DNA of 64,000 nucleotides, from assembly GCA_003313425.1 (NCBI GenBank), contig NHZP01000004.1:248001-312000 (forward strand). The letters are read 5' to 3'. The first letter of the stretch is position 1; the number at the start of each line of letters is the position of its first letter. The position numbers were made by a program, and so were the translations under genes. This DNA is from Pseudopyrenochaeta lycopersici. Taxonomy: Eukaryota; Ascomycota; Dothideomycetes; Pleosporales; Pseudopyrenochaetaceae. The notes under the pieces are model-generated. The model had not been told where the DNA came from. It did not search any database and saw only the letters and a list, made by a program, of their open reading frames with translations. Shown in pieces: positions 12,083 through 26,040 of this stretch.

Positions 12083-13406
12083 TCAATCCAAGCCAGAGAA
12101 TTGCAAGATGCCATGTCCCTTTTGCTGCTTACCCCTATTCCTCTTCCTTTTCTTGCGCTTCTGCTTCTGTTCTTCACCGTCGCTGCTGTCTTCCATCTGC
12201 TCGTCGCTATCATTGTCGGAGGCACTCTGATGTTCTCGCTGGCCATTCGGTGTTATTGTTGCGCCCTTATCTTCGTCCTCTTCATCGACATCTTGCCATG
12301 TCTGCTCGCCCCAGACCTTGACTGTCCTCCCACCACCACTGATCATCCTACCAGTGACATCGAAGCCGAGGCCAATGACACCTTCTTGCGACAGTTCATC
12401 ATGTTTGAGCTCGGCGACAATTTTATTTGGTCCAATTTTGGCAAACCGAATTCCGCCGTTGCCCATGCCAACGGCAACGATCTTCCCGCCAGGTCCAACG
12501 CCATCTGGCAACAGTGCAATGGAGTCCAGGCTTTCCCCGCCTCCTTTGGAGCGGTCGATGACGATGCGCTCGTCTTGGTCGTCCCAGACGCCACGCTCCC
12601 ATAGGGTCAGGACGCCGTTTCCCGCTCCTACAACGACCTTCTCGCCCACATTGGTGCCCTTCGTAGAGAGTCCCGTTACGATGAGTGAAGTGAGTAGTTC
12701 TTCGTCCTGGTCTTCGCTACGTACCATGACTCCTCTCCGCAGGTCCGTGACTGCTAATGTACTGCCGCCGGTGGTGACCCATTGCTTGCTGAACCCACTA
12801 GTGCTCGCGTGCGTCGGTGGCAGAGGTGTGAGGGAAGATATGTAATCATCGTGCGGGTGATGCGTGTTTTCGGGCTTGAGTGATGACTTTCCGCCGAGGT
12901 GTCTGACGTCGTAGATGTGGAGAGCTGACGAGTCGGTTGTGAGTATCAGCGATTGGGGCGAGAGGGCATGGACAAGCGTTGGCGCATCGATGCCATTGTG
13001 TGTCCTGATGCCGTCAGTACATAACACCGACATGTGTTAAGGGAGAAGAAGCGCACGAGTCCTGCGGAATGGCAATCTTTGCGATGACTTGACCCGTTGC
13101 AGAATCCGCAACTTTGACAATGCCATCGGTGCCAGCCGAGTACAATTGCGTTCCATCGATGTTGTAGGCCAGTGTTCTGCAGCTTCCCTTATGCCGCCGC
13201 GTCTTCCAGGCAGTCTCTATATGCCCGAAGCCATTCTCCGAGGCCAACGCCGCGTCATTTTCGCTGTCGTCGCTCGCGCCTTGAGGAAGGCGGTAAGTTC
13301 GAACGTGACCCGATGCAAGACCAACCGCAATGACTGGCTCTGCTGGATGTACTGCTTGCGCAAATAGATCGGAGTCGAGTGGGATGGCGCACACGTTTTC
13401 GAACAT
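12083..13406 (-). CDS. JIP5: JIP5 (WDR55-like) WD40 ribosome-biogenesis protein
   Basis: Two exons (13406-13057 and 13004-12083) encode 423 residues. The intron of 52 bp (13005-13056) has donor GTGCGC, branch site TACTGAC and acceptor ATCAG, and splicing keeps the frame (350 + 922 bases). The N-terminus begins [18 protein letters not shown], with [10 protein letters not shown] and [10 protein letters not shown] as WD40-type strands. Further repeats follow to about residue 330, then an acidic stretch and a Lys/Arg-rich tail ending ILQFSGLD. This layout is that of fungal JIP5, orthologous to WDR55, a nucleolar factor linked to large-subunit rRNA maturation (family knowledge). No frameshift or missing block is seen, so it looks functional. 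A phosphoglycerate-mutase-like gene once started 97 bp upstream on the other strand. A 20-kb transposon now begins 138 bp upstream of this start codon, so its promoter may be affected. Confidence 0.9.
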
Positions 13407-13503
13407 GGTTCCCTACTGAGAGGTTACCGCTGAAGGGTGGCATCTGGTGACAGCTCTAACTTTTTTGTGGATCCTGTAGCCGATCAGAGGGCAGCTGCAG
13501 CCG

Positions 13504-13541
13504 ATGCGCTTGGCAGGCACACCGTCACTGTACGACCGCAC
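13504..13541 (+). pseudogene. 5' fragment of phosphoglycerate-mutase-like gene
   Basis: An ATG at 13504 opens a frame that, on removing the transposon and one TA copy, continues in phase into 33540. In-frame TAG at 13477 makes 13504 the first available start. The residues here read MRLAGTPSLYDR. The gene was divergent from JIP5, sharing a short promoter. Confidence 0.6.
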
Positions 13542-13543
13542 TA

Positions 13544-13588
13544 CCGTAAAAACTTACCAGCTTCGCCGAGCGCTAGTAAGGGGGCCCT
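13544..13588 (+). repeat. Left terminal inverted repeat of the TA-flanked transposon
   Basis: It matches the reverse complement of 33493-33537, including the block CGCCGAGCGCTAGTA, with few mismatches. Confidence 0.88.
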
Positions 13589-15659
13589 ACTAGCAGGATT
13601 ATACTAAATATAACGTAATATAGGCAGCCCTAGTAAAACGCTATTATACTTAATCTTAGTTTAATACTAAAAAACTTCTTTTAGTAATTCTCTTAGAAGT
13701 AAGCTTTAAGTTAAATATTAGTATTATTTTTTAGTAAAGTAGATTATAAACTAAAGTTACTAGTAAGTAGTAAGCTACTTTTTTTATAAAAGAGCTTTTT
13801 ATACTTAGTAAGTCTATTATTAAGTAAATTACTTTATATAAAATAGACTTTTATAGTAGTAATAACTTATTACTTAAAGTAATTAAAAGCTTTTTAAAAG
13901 TAGCTAGTACTAAACTTAATTAAGTAAAAATAAAACTTTTAAAAAAGTTAATACTAAAGATCTATTTAGTAATAATAACTTTATTTATTAAGTAACTTAG
14001 TAAACTTACTTTTATATTTATACTTTTTTATCTTTTTCTTTTTTACTTTTTTTATATACTTAATACTTTAAAAATACTACTTTATAATTTTTAGTATAAA
14101 AACTTTATTTTTAAGCTTATTAATAAAGATTAGCTAGTTAATCGTTATACTAGCTATATTAGCTTAAAGTAGCTTCTTAATAAGGCTTACTTTATTAAAG
14201 TAGCTTATCTTAAATAACCTTTACTACTAGTATAAATATTATAAGTTAAGAATACTTTCTAACTAATATAAGTACTTTTAGTAACTTAAAAATTTCCTTT
14301 AATTATTTAGTAATTTTTAGCTAAAGCTATTATTAAACTTTTAATTTTAAAGCTTATAGTAGTTTTATTAACTTCTTTAGCTTACTCTTAGCTAGTAAAA
14401 TTAACTTAACTAGTAAAGTCTTTAATAGAGAATATATAGTTATTAAAGCTAGTTAAGCTAACTATAATACTAGTATAAATAAAAAATTATACTACTACTT
14501 ACTATTTTTAGTTATAAAGTTTATTAATAGTAATATCTAGTAGCTATAGTAGTTCTATATATCTTAGTAAAATTACTATAAGTATTACTTAGTTAGCTTT
14601 AAGTAGCTATTATACTTACTTAGTTTTATAGAAGCTAGTAGAGTTTATAACTAGTAAGCTCTTATAGCTACTAAGCTCTTTAAATAGCTTTTTCTTTAAC
14701 TATATAACTAATAGTTACTTATTATTATAAGCTATTTTAGATAACTTTATAGTAATATAAGAGTTCTAAAACTAGTACTTTTACTACTAAATTTACTTAC
14801 TTAAAGCTTTATAAAATATTAGCTTTAGCTTTAATTATAGTACTTTATTTATAAAGATATATAATACTAAAGTTACTTAGCGCTTTAACTAGCTAGTATT
14901 ACTTACTAATTTAGTTATTATATACTTACTTTTAAGGTAGTATATTATACTATTAAAGAACTTAAAAAGTATAAGTACTTTATTTATATTTATAATTTTA
15001 GATAACTAGAAGTACTAAAATATATAAAAACTAGTCTAAATAAGTAAATTATAATATATAAACTTAAGAAATTAATTTACTAGCTTAAAGTAGTAAGTAA
15101 AACCTTTTATAAAGTATAAGTAAGACGCTTTTATATTATATTCTAATAGTAGTAGAAGCTTTAAAACTAGCTATTTAAGAACTTAAAGCTATCTTATTAC
15201 TAAATATAAGTAAATATATGTAATTTACTAGTAAAAGCTTACTTAAATAAGCTACTTAGCTTTTTTATTATATAGAATCTAGTATAGTAGCTTTACTTTA
15301 TATTAAAACTAAAACTTTAATACTTTTTATTTTATCTATTTTTACTTAATAAATTATTAAAATAGCTTAAGTTTAAGCTTAGAGTACTTCTTACTTCTTA
15401 CCTTTAATACTTTTTAGTAGCTACTTTAACTTAACTATATAATAAAGTACTTTTTATACTATATACTTTTTATAGTATATATAAGTACTTTAAAGTAAGT
15501 ACTAGTCTCTTTTATAGTTAGAGGCCTTAAATAGCTATCTTATTTAAGCTTTTATAAGTAATACTACTTTTATTTAATACTTAAGTATACTTTAAGCTTC
15601 TTAATCTAGTAATAAAAAAGATATAAAATAATTTTAATTTTCTTTTTTAGTAATATAGT
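13589..15659. other. RIP-degraded left arm of the TA-flanked transposon
   Basis: About 2 kb of very TA-rich DNA dense in CTTTA, TAGTA and AAGCTT-like words. No frame on either strand stays open or gives a motif I recognise. By position it should contain the transposase remnant. Confidence 0.5.
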
Positions 15660-15664
15660 ATACT

Positions 15665-15890
15665 TGTCCGTACGTAATGCATAAGGTTAGTACGCACGAC
15701 GTTAAGCTGTCGCGCGCTATTACATAATAACAGAAGCTTTAGGCACGAGGGCTAAAGCTCTATACCCCCTATATAAGAACTCTCCTTAACTGTACGTAGA
15801 TAATAGAGAATAATTACTATAAACACAGATACCTACTATATACACGATAACTTACCGCACGCTGCAGCTGCAGAGGAAGTTCTACCTACA
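15665..15890 (+). repeat. Copia 5' LTR
   Basis: A 226-bp LTR beginning TGTCCGTACG and ending CCTACA, closely matching 32689-32914. It is only lightly mutated compared with surrounding DNA and contains a CCCCCTATATAAGAAC stretch that may be its TATA region. Confidence 0.92.
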
Positions 15891-18800
15891 CTAATTAGTT
15901 TATAATTAACTTTATTAAGTAAATTAGTAAGGTAAAGACAGAGTTAAACCTTCTAAAGAAGTAGGTCTCTGTTTTACACCCTACCTTAAATAGAAATTAC
16001 TAGGGGTAGTAAGATTAAGTATTACCTTATATAAACTAAAAATACTTCTAGACTGCACCTAGATAGGGCACGCAAGATATTAAGGCTACTATACGAAGTA
16101 ATAAGAGATAGTGTGTAACTTACATAATAATAAAAAGCCCGCTGTATAAATAAGCTACTAGTAATACTATTAATAACACACGTAATATAAATAAATAGTA
16201 AGAGATATATTAGAGATAAGCTTATTATAAGGAAACAGAGGGACTACGTACGAGGAAATTAAGAAGAGTATAGGTATCTTATTAGTAACATTATAGAAGG
16301 AGATTAATCTTAACCTCTAGGGAGAAGAGATTAATCTACTAGATATATCTATACACGCCCTTAATACGTACGCAGTATTAGCGCTAATTAACTTCCGCAC
16401 GATAGTACTTAAAGGGCTACACTTCCTCTAATACTTTATAGAAGACTTTAGATAATAGGAAGAAACATACTTTAGCTACCTTAACTATACGTTTAGGAGG
16501 GAACTGCTTATAACACTATATAAGAAAGGACTAGCCTCCCTCCTTCTATATAACACCCTATAAAAGACGAAACTGTATAAGATAGTATAAGGACGCTGCG
16601 ATATACTAAGCATAAAGACATACGCAAGCCTAACTTTCTAGACGTAATAAGCGCATAAAGAATATAAAGGAAGGAAGCTATAACTAGCACTACTAGACGT
16701 ACCTATAAAACAAATCCTCTGTATAAAAGAAGTAATAAGATATATATTACTAGGACTAACACCTACCCTACGCATAGAGGTATTATACCTAATAATACCC
16801 TAATACCTACTAATAGCACGCACGATAGAATTACCCCGCTAACTAATAAGAATACTGTCGTACTATACGTAAGGGAGAGAACTAACATAACAGGCATAGA
16901 AGGGAGGATACTAACGACTAGCACAGACGTATAACCCGTACGAGCTACTACTAGCCTAAGAATATATAAGTAAGAAACTAGTACCTAAGAGACTAGTATA
17001 ATTCTAAAAGGTATAGAGACAAGAAAATAACTATACAGGTAAACTATACAACATCCTAGTAGATAAGATAAGAATCTTTATTAAACTATGTTAGCGACTT
17101 AATATCTATAAGCCTTAATACACGAGTGTCTTCTTAGACATCCTAGAAGGCCGTGCGAATATGTACTACATATATAATATTAGACCTAGCTAGATATAGA
17201 AACAACTGTACAGAAAGTTAGATAACTACTTTAATACTAATATTAACTATAACTAATACTATATAGACTAGACAATAATAACCTTCGCATAATATAAGTA
17301 GGAGAACCTAGACAAGACGCTACACAAGGCCCTAGAGATTATAATTAATAAGCTAACCCTTACATAAAGAGCGCTTAGACGAGACTTTTAGGGGGAGGTC
17401 CCCCTACATACTATAGTCGTCCGTGCGTGCTAAGGACAGCCTAAGCTAGAATAAGCTATATTCTTAAAAAGGCCTACGTGCAAAGCACTATTTAGTAACT
17501 TTCGCTCAGCCCTCTAAATTATAATTAATAGACAAGCCTAGTAGTACGTACAGGAACTACTAGATACGTACTACACAGACTACTAATATAACTTAAACCT
17601 GCGCACGAGGTATCCTATAAACTATGCAGGAAGATCTAGGCCCTCTCTGCTAAAGAGATAATACAGGCTAACTCCCTAATAAGGATACTAAGGAGCGCCT
17701 TAAAGCTAAATAAGGAAGAAGTATTTTATCTACTATAAGGAAGGATGCTAGTTATTAAACTATCTACGCATAGATTAGACGTAAGCTAGAAACTAATACA
17801 TTAGCTCGTACGAGGCTTTCTATAAGGCTGCCCTACTATAAGAAGAGGTTATAGTATACGTTATAGACTTTAAAGGAGTATAAAGTAGTAACTAAGATGC
17901 TAAGACTGCACGAGAGAGTAAATAAGAATCTAACAATAACTAGGAAGATAGTAAGCAGGCTGTGTATTATCTTACAATAACTGTATTCCTCTACTGTATA
18001 ACTAGCAAGGATATATATAGCATAGATATAGAATGCTACGCAGACTAATTTATATTAGATAGAAGATACTGCACGAACTACTAAGAAGAACTATAGGATA
18101 CAGGCGCAGCTAGAGTGTTAATAGTTAGTAAGTTACAGCTTAAGTTATACCTAAGGGAGAACTCTCGTACGATAGTAGACTAGACTCTAGGCATAGTAAA
18201 TATTAGCTTTAGAGGACAGAACTCTAAAGGATCTCTAGGTACTGTACGAATATAAAATCTAATTAGAACTATTATATATTATATCCTAGATACCCTAACA
18301 CTATTCCTTTTTAGCCTAGCAGACGCTAATTAACTAGGAGCATACTTTAATAATATATTAAACGTTATTATACAATAAGACAGCACTACAGTGCTAGTTG
18401 TACGTAAATAGGGACACCTATTCTTTAACGTTAGCTAATAAGAGGCTGCACTATTCTTTACAGAAACAGAACTCTAACGTTACTACTAAAGATTTAGGCA
18501 CCTACGTACAGAGAGACTCTGTAAGATGCTTACAGACGCAGGACACGAAGTAGACCCCGCAGTACTAGAAGAAATCTAGAAATTCTGCTACTTCTGTTAA
18601 GCGCACGGAATATCTCTATAAAGGTTTAAATTTACTATTAAAGACGACTCGCACTTTAATTACAAAGTAATTATTAATACTATATAAATTAATAATAAGG
18701 ACGTCTTACACGTTATTAATGCAGATATATTATTCTAAGCTGTAATATTCCTTAAATTAATGTCTGCACAAGACGTATAGGAGGCGCTATACAAGTGCTA

Positions 18801-20667
18801 GATTAATACCTACTAAGGACTACCTAATAATATTATATATAACCTAGGAATAAACTTTATATTAGATAAATTTAGAAATCGCGCGAAGATTATAGGCGCA
18901 TACTGCTAACAGATACTAGTAGAAGTATATTAGGTAGTAGGAAAGATTAAACGCGCGCACGCACTACTAAAGCGAGTATTTAACATCCTACGCGCGGAAC
19001 TTAATAATAACACAGATAATAAGTTAATCCTACAGATAGTAGTAAAAGCACTTAACGACACAGCAGGGCCTAACAGCCTAGTACTAACACTGCTAGTCTT
19101 TAGAGCATACCTAAGGATTAATACAGACTTACCCCTATTACTAGAAATAACAGCTAGAGTAAATACTATACGCAAAATAATAAGAATACTATAGAGCGAA
19201 AGGGTAAAGAATAATATTAACTATGCGATTAATACTAGAAACAGCCTAAACTTACATAAGGTCCTATAGCTACTATTAGGCTCTAAGATTATAGTATAGA
19301 GAGAAAAGAAGGGATAGATAGGACTGTACGAAATTAAAGGAATTAAAGGGTAAGACGTAATTATTAACTTAGAGAATAGCCTAGTTATATTTAGATATAC
19401 CTAGACTAAGCTATACTATCGCCTGCAGCCTCTGCACGTAGAAGATACAGCTAACCTAGATAAGCTAACCCCCGCACGAATAGAGCTACCTAAGGCTAGG
19501 AGAAGAGGACGCCTAAGGAAAGTCGCATAATAAGACGCAGAAGCATTCCTTATATAAAAAGAAAAGGATAACTATACGCTAGCCCTCTAGCTAAGGAAGA
19601 AAGAAGTAATTATAACGCAAGGAGCCCCCTTTAAAGAATTAGATTATACAGAAATAGAAGCGCTACTCTAGAATAGTATATTTAAAGTCCTCTACTTTAA
19701 CGTAAAAGAATATTATAGAAGAATCTTTAACCTACGCCTTATATAAGAGGTAAAAGGGAAGATAACCTAGCTGTATAAGAAATTACAACTAGTCTTTGCA
19801 GGATATTTAGATAAAGGTAAGGAGGAGATCCTAACCTAATTACTAACAATCTAAAGGATAAGCTAGAGACTTATACTTGCACTTAGCCTATCCCTAATCA
19901 CATTATACAGGATGCACTGTAAACTATAAGATATTACACAAGCGTACGTACAGTTAAAGGATAAACTCTTCCGTACACTATATACTAGACTACTAAAAGA
20001 ACTCTAGCACACCTTCCTACTAAATATAATCCTACAAATTATACGGCTACTATATAGTGCAGCAGAATTAGGCCTATACTAGTTTAAGACATACTATAAC
20101 TACTATAAAGATAAATTAAAGATAAAAACCTTAACGTATAACCTATGCCTACTAGTTACAGATAAAGATATAATAATATTTAGGATAACAGGACTACAGA
20201 CAGATAACACCTTAAGTATTATTACCTAAGCATTTACACGGCGAGAATAAGAGGAACTAGACTAGGCAAAGTTTCGCGCAAAGCCTAAGACTACTCTCTC
20301 TAATAACTAGCCCTTTAAATTTAATAGAGAGAAGGTTAAACTAGTCTATAAAAAGATTAAACTTATACAGAGAGGACAGGCGAAATACCTCCAGGTAATT
20401 AACCTACAGGTAGAAGATGCTACACAGCAGTACATCGTACAGAGAGTACAGGGCGCGTATATCGCGTCTGTATGCCAACTAGAGGCAACATTCAACCTAT
20501 TAAGAGCTGTACAGATAACTACACTATTAAAGGAGGAGATAGAAGCCCTAAACGTATAACTCTAATAGCAGATAAATAACCTAGAACGCGGACTTATATT
20601 TATACTACTATAACTTAACTGTATAAGGCTGTTTATATTTATAGACAGATTATTCGCAAATAATAAG

Positions 20668-20917
20668 TGTAATGGGCTGCGCCCTTTAAGCAGGAGAGGC
20701 TTCGCTACTATCGTACGGGGAAAGAACCCCTTAATCTCCTCTGCCCCCTTTTCTTATTAGCTTGTACAAGTTAGCGGCTAGAGGAGCACGTTCCTCTTTA
20801 CTTGTACAAACATATATATATATCCTCTAAGGATACCTGTAACCTCTTCTCTATCTTTCTCCTTCTGTAGTATAGGACAAATGCACACTCGTTAGTCAGG
20901 CCTCTTCGCCCATAATA
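20668..20917 (+). repeat. Family B 5' LTR (B1)
   Basis: 250 bp, beginning TGTAATGGGCTGCGCCC and ending CCCATAATA (CCCATAACA in other copies). It matches 27145-27394, 33092-33341 and 58656-59339. Confidence 0.94.
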
Positions 20918-20948
20918 TAAGGAGAAAGATTAATAACCTAAAAAATAA

Positions 20949-23900
20949 TGGACGGACACTAAGGGCCCTTAAACTAATAAGCGTACAAGCTATAATAATA
21001 AGAGCACCAGATGCAGATGACAGGAGCCTTAGGACAGCAGCAACACCAGCTGCACCAGCACGCACCCTAGCAACACTAGTTACATCAGCAAGACCCCTGA
21101 CAACTACGTAATAACTAACTCTTAGCAGAAGATCTATTAGTAACAGTTAACTCCTTACGAGACAGCCTTAACGAGTTAGCTAGTTAACAGCAGAGCTAGC
21201 TATATAAGTTATTGTAGAACTAAGTTTAGGAGCTAAAGAACTTAGTCGCTGAATTAAGCAGTGCACAGACAGTACGTACAGTCTCTACCCCCTTTTTAAT
21301 AGAATAGCAAGACTCTCCCGTATAAGAGACTAGGAAACTAAGACTGCTAAATATAGAAGTCTTTAAGAAAGGCTTGCATAAGTAATATCTTTAATAGAAA
21401 ATAAAGGTCTAAGTAAAGCTGTACAGAAACTGTGCAGCCTACCCAGACGATAACAGTAGAGTAAATTACGTTATTACTTGTACGATAGGCTAAGCGTTTA
21501 ACGCCCTTAGCCTATATATAATAAACCTTATAAATAGGCTAGCAACGCTATCCCTCCTTAAGCTATAGTCCTACCTTAATAACTTCTTTAAGGACCCTAC
21601 AGTAAGAGAGAAAGCCCTTAAATACCTCTATACGACTAAGCAAGGAAGAACAGAATTTAACTCTTATGTCTAAGCGTTTAACCTTAAGCTCCTTAAAGCT
21701 AGGTTAGATAACGTAAGCTACGTTTAGAAGATTAACTATCTTAAGAGCAGCTTAAACAGTAAGCTGCTAAGGACCTAAGCAGGTTATTAACTACTATTTA
21801 GAGAAATATATAAAGAGTTCGTATAATAGACTAGGGTAACCTAGGAAAATTTAAGAGCTATAGAGAGAATTACTATAAGTAAGAGCTATATAGGCGAAGC
21901 GTATAACACGCGGAGCTAACTAATAACCTAAAGAGATAATAATAAGATAGACTAGATAACTTCTGTAGGAGCTTACTAGCTCTATACGAAACCTAGAAAA
22001 GAATTCTAGGGAACACGTAAATAGGTCTAAGAAAGAAAAGAGAACAGCGCCTGTTTAAGGTGCGGTCTGCACGACTACTAAGTAGCCTAGTGTACGACAA
22101 AGTTATTAAATAGCTAAGAAGGCTATCGTACGAGACAGGTTAATAAACCTATAAAACCTATAAAGATTACATCTGTAACTACTAAATAAGTAACAGAATC
22201 CCTATCCTCTTTAGACGAGGGAAAAGAGTAGCTCTAGCACAAAGTCGTGTGCTAGAGCCTGCATAAGTCCAAAACCCTATACAAATAATAAGGTTACTTT
22301 TACTATAGCTAGTAACTATAAAACCTATGTCTATAAATGTTATTATTAATTCTGTACGACTAGCTACTGCTATAATTAATAATGGTTGCTGTACCTACTG
22401 TTTATTAAGTGAGAAACTTGTAAGGGACTTAAACTTACTACGCATTAAGATCCTCCCTATTAAGATTAAAGGGGTAAATAAATAAAAAAGCACAGTGTTA
22501 TATATTACTAAATTTTTATTAGACGTAGGAGGAATACAGTAGCACGCAGCTGCGTACGTTACCCTAACTACTTACTAATACAATATAATCCTTAGGAAGA
22601 CTTAGTTAGAGAGTATTAAAGGCGTTATTAACGTAGAGAAGAAACTTCTGTACTTAAAAGTATATAAAGTTACTATACGCAGTATAGAACACGCTACCCT
22701 AGACTTTAGCTGTACCTTAGTATTAGCTGTAGCTTTCTAATACTACGTACGATACTATAGATAAAGCTATAGTAAGACTTAAATCTTTACTATAAGCCTA
22801 AGGGATATTAAAAAAGTACTACGCCTAAAGGTCTAGAAAACACTATAGGAAATATACGACGCCTTGCTAGCTCACGTACGACCTTATCTGAAGATGTTCC
22901 TACCTAAGGAAGGAAATAAGCTACCCTTATAGTAAGGCCTATAACAAGACTATATAATAGAGTTAGAAGAGAAGGATAGACAGAAGCTAGAGATACTGTA
23001 CAGACCTCTCTACGCAATATTAAGAGATGAACTCTTAGTACTAAGGAAGACGCTATTAGACCTCCTAGATAAAGGGTTTATCTGTGCGAGCAGCTTACTA
23101 GCAGCCTTACCTGTACTATTCGTACGTAAGCTAGGAGGAGGACTACAATTCTGTGTAGACTACAGAGCTCTTAACGCCCTAACTAAGAAGGACTGTTACC
23201 TACTACCTCTTATACGTGAGACGTTAAACTAAATTAGACGAGCTATATAGTATACTAAGCTAGACGTTACTACAGTATTCTATAAGATAAGGATAAGTAA
23301 AGGATTAGAATAGATAACTGCGTTTCAAACATGATTTAGATCGTACGAGTAGCTAGTAACGCCCTTTAGCTTAGTAAATACACTAAGTACCTTCTAGAGG
23401 TATATTAACTAGGCCCTACGAGACTTCTTAGACAACTTTGCCTCTATATACCTAGATAATATCCTTATCTTTACTAAAGGATCCCTCTCTTAGCACTACG
23501 CCTACGTACAAAAAGTATTAGATCGCCTATAAGAAGCAGGACTACACCTAGAACTAAGTAAATATAAGTTTAATATTTAGCGTACGAAGTACCTTAGCTT
23601 TATCCTAGAAGTATAGAAGAGTATATCTATAGACCCTAAGAAAGTCTAAGCTATTTAAGAATAGGAGGCCCTAATAATAGTTAAAGGCGTATAAGGATTC
23701 TTAGGGTTTACTAACTTCTATAGACGCTTTATCCTAAACTTCTCCTAACTAGCAGAGCCTCTTATACAGCTAATAAGAAAAGAAGAGAAATTCCTATAAG
23801 ATATAGAATAAGAGTAGAGTTTCTAAGCTCTTAAGGATGTATTCTTAGCAGATAAAGTCCTTACTGCTTTCTTACCTAAATAACAGATAATAGTAGAATA

Positions 23901-26040
23901 TAACTCTTTAGGCTTTACTATAGGCGGGGTACTATTATAAGAAGATAAGTAAGGAACTCTTCGCACGGTAGCTTACCTCTTAAGGAAATTTCTAGCGTAT
24001 AAGAGTAACTACCTAATTTATAATAAGGAGTTGCTAGTAGTTATTATATACCTAAATAAATAGGACGCAGAACTCCGTAGCGTATAAGAATTTAAAGTAA
24101 TTACTAACTATAAGAACCTAGAGTACTTTATAAAGAAGTAAAAGATAATAGAATAACACGTATAATAGTTAGTCTACCTATTATAGTTTAATAATATAAA
24201 GCTGCAGTACTGTCTAGGCAAGGAGAATACCTAAGCGGACGCACTATCTAGAAGAGACTAGGACCTACTATAAGGAACGGACGACAGCCGCCTAGTAAGT
24301 AGAGAGTTTGTTATGTTAGTACTAGCCTAATAGAAAGATCTAACAGTTATAGGGGTCGTATAAACCCCTACGTTAACCCTTAACAGCTTAATTATAGCTG
24401 AGTCCCTACTAAAAGCTCTAATTCTTAAGGACTTAATTGCTGAACACTAGGACTAAGCTGTACAAGACAACTTAACCTATCAGGAAGTCTACAACGCTAT
24501 AAAGCTAGGTGCTAGGTTGCTACCTAGTATAATAAAGAAACTTACTATATTACTAAGAGATTGCACAATTAACTTAGAGAGAAAGCTCTAATAGAGATCT
24601 AGGATCTAGGTGCCTGAAAATAAACCCCTTTGTACGGGAATTATCTAGTAAGCATATCTAGCTGTATAAACAGGTCACCTAGGAAGAGAAGAAACGTACT
24701 GCACGCTAGCCAGTACCTGGTACTAGCTAGGTATAAGCGAAAACGTCTGCTAATTTGTACAGAATTACAGCTTATGTAGATAAAGCACCCCGTAGAGAGA
24801 CAGTAAGCACAGATACCTACGCCTGTTACTAGTACCTAGTCGTACGTAGTAAGACTTAACAGTTGACTTTATTACTAGTCTACTACTGTTGTCTAGCTGC
24901 ACTAACCTAATAGTAGTTAAAGACCGCCTAGGTAAAGGCGTAATACTAATCCTACTTAAGATAATTAAAGCAGATAATATAGCCTAGGCATTTATATAAG
25001 AAGTCTTCCGCTACTACAGGCTCCCTAGGTCTATTATATTAGACAGGAGCACGTAATTTGTAAGTAAACTATAGGGAAAAATCTGTAAACTCTTAGGAGT
25101 ATAGAGAAACCTGTTAATAGCCTACTACCTATAAACAGACGGTACTACAGAACGCGCAAATAGTAATATTAAAGCAGTTAGTTAAATCTTTTGTAACTAC
25201 AACTAGAATAACTGGGCAACACTATACCTAATCCTTAAGCTAATGCTGAATACTTGTACGAACTCCTCTACAGGCGTTGCTCCTTTCTTCCTTCTATACA
25301 GCTATCTAAACTCGCCCTTCCTAGAGCTACCTAGGAAATTAGCTAGCAGCGACCTACTTAATAGAGCAATACCTCTTAGCAAACGAGCAGAAAGCATTAT
25401 ATAAACGCTAAAATAAGCTGCTAACTAGGCTATCTTAGCTATAACACACGCTTAATAACAACAGGAAGCATAGGCGAATAAGACACGTCGCCTAGCTCCT
25501 AAGTATAAGGTTGGAGACTAGGTATAGTTAGACCTCAGGCACGTATAAACTACACGCAGAAGCAAGAAACTTAACTAGAAAAGTAAGAAGTACTAAGTCG
25601 CCTGCGTATAAGACTCCTATTAGGTTAAGCTTTATATACTATAGAGAACTAAATCGTATTATATAGAGAAGCTAAGACTAGCTACTAAAGACCCCTTCCT
25701 ATTATAACAAACTGATAACTTAAACCCCGCTGCTATTATCGTACAAGACAACGACCTACAGGAAGACTACCTTAAATAGGTAATTAAGAACATCTAAGAT
25801 AAGCGCTTACGAAATTAACATAACAAGTTCTATATAAAATAGGAGGGGTACTATAACCTAACTTAGGAGCTAGAAGAGAATCTTATTACTATAGAAGCCT
25901 ATAAGAAATAGAGGACTTATATACAGCCTGTACGGCTACTATCTAGGAAACTACTAAAAGGTTAGAGAAATAAGCTAGCATAAGCTAACTAACTCCGTAT
26001 AAGGCCCTCTAACCTAAGACGTCTGAGAGACGTTTATCCT
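20949..26040 (+). pseudogene. B1 gag-pol remnant with chromodomain
   Basis: A gag zinc knuckle reads C-L-R-C-G-L-H-D-x4-C near 22050-22095. A protease-like INNGCCTYCLLSEKL lies near 22376-22420. Reverse transcriptase is near 23000-23600 with YLDNILIF at 23449-23472 (second Asp changed to Asn). RNase H and integrase follow (about 23830-25250). A chromodomain, which in chromoviruses guides integration to marked chromatin, reads NKFYIK-stop-EGYYNLT near 25827, the stop being a former Trp codon. Many TAG/TAA codons make it non-functional. Confidence 0.9.

Noticed and set aside
12077..12845. Plus-strand ORFs of 175 codons
   Set aside because: They lie opposite JIP5 exon 2, which has a clear family match and valid splice sites.
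18930..19175. 81-codon minus-strand ORF
   Set aside because: Antisense shadow of the Copia integrase.
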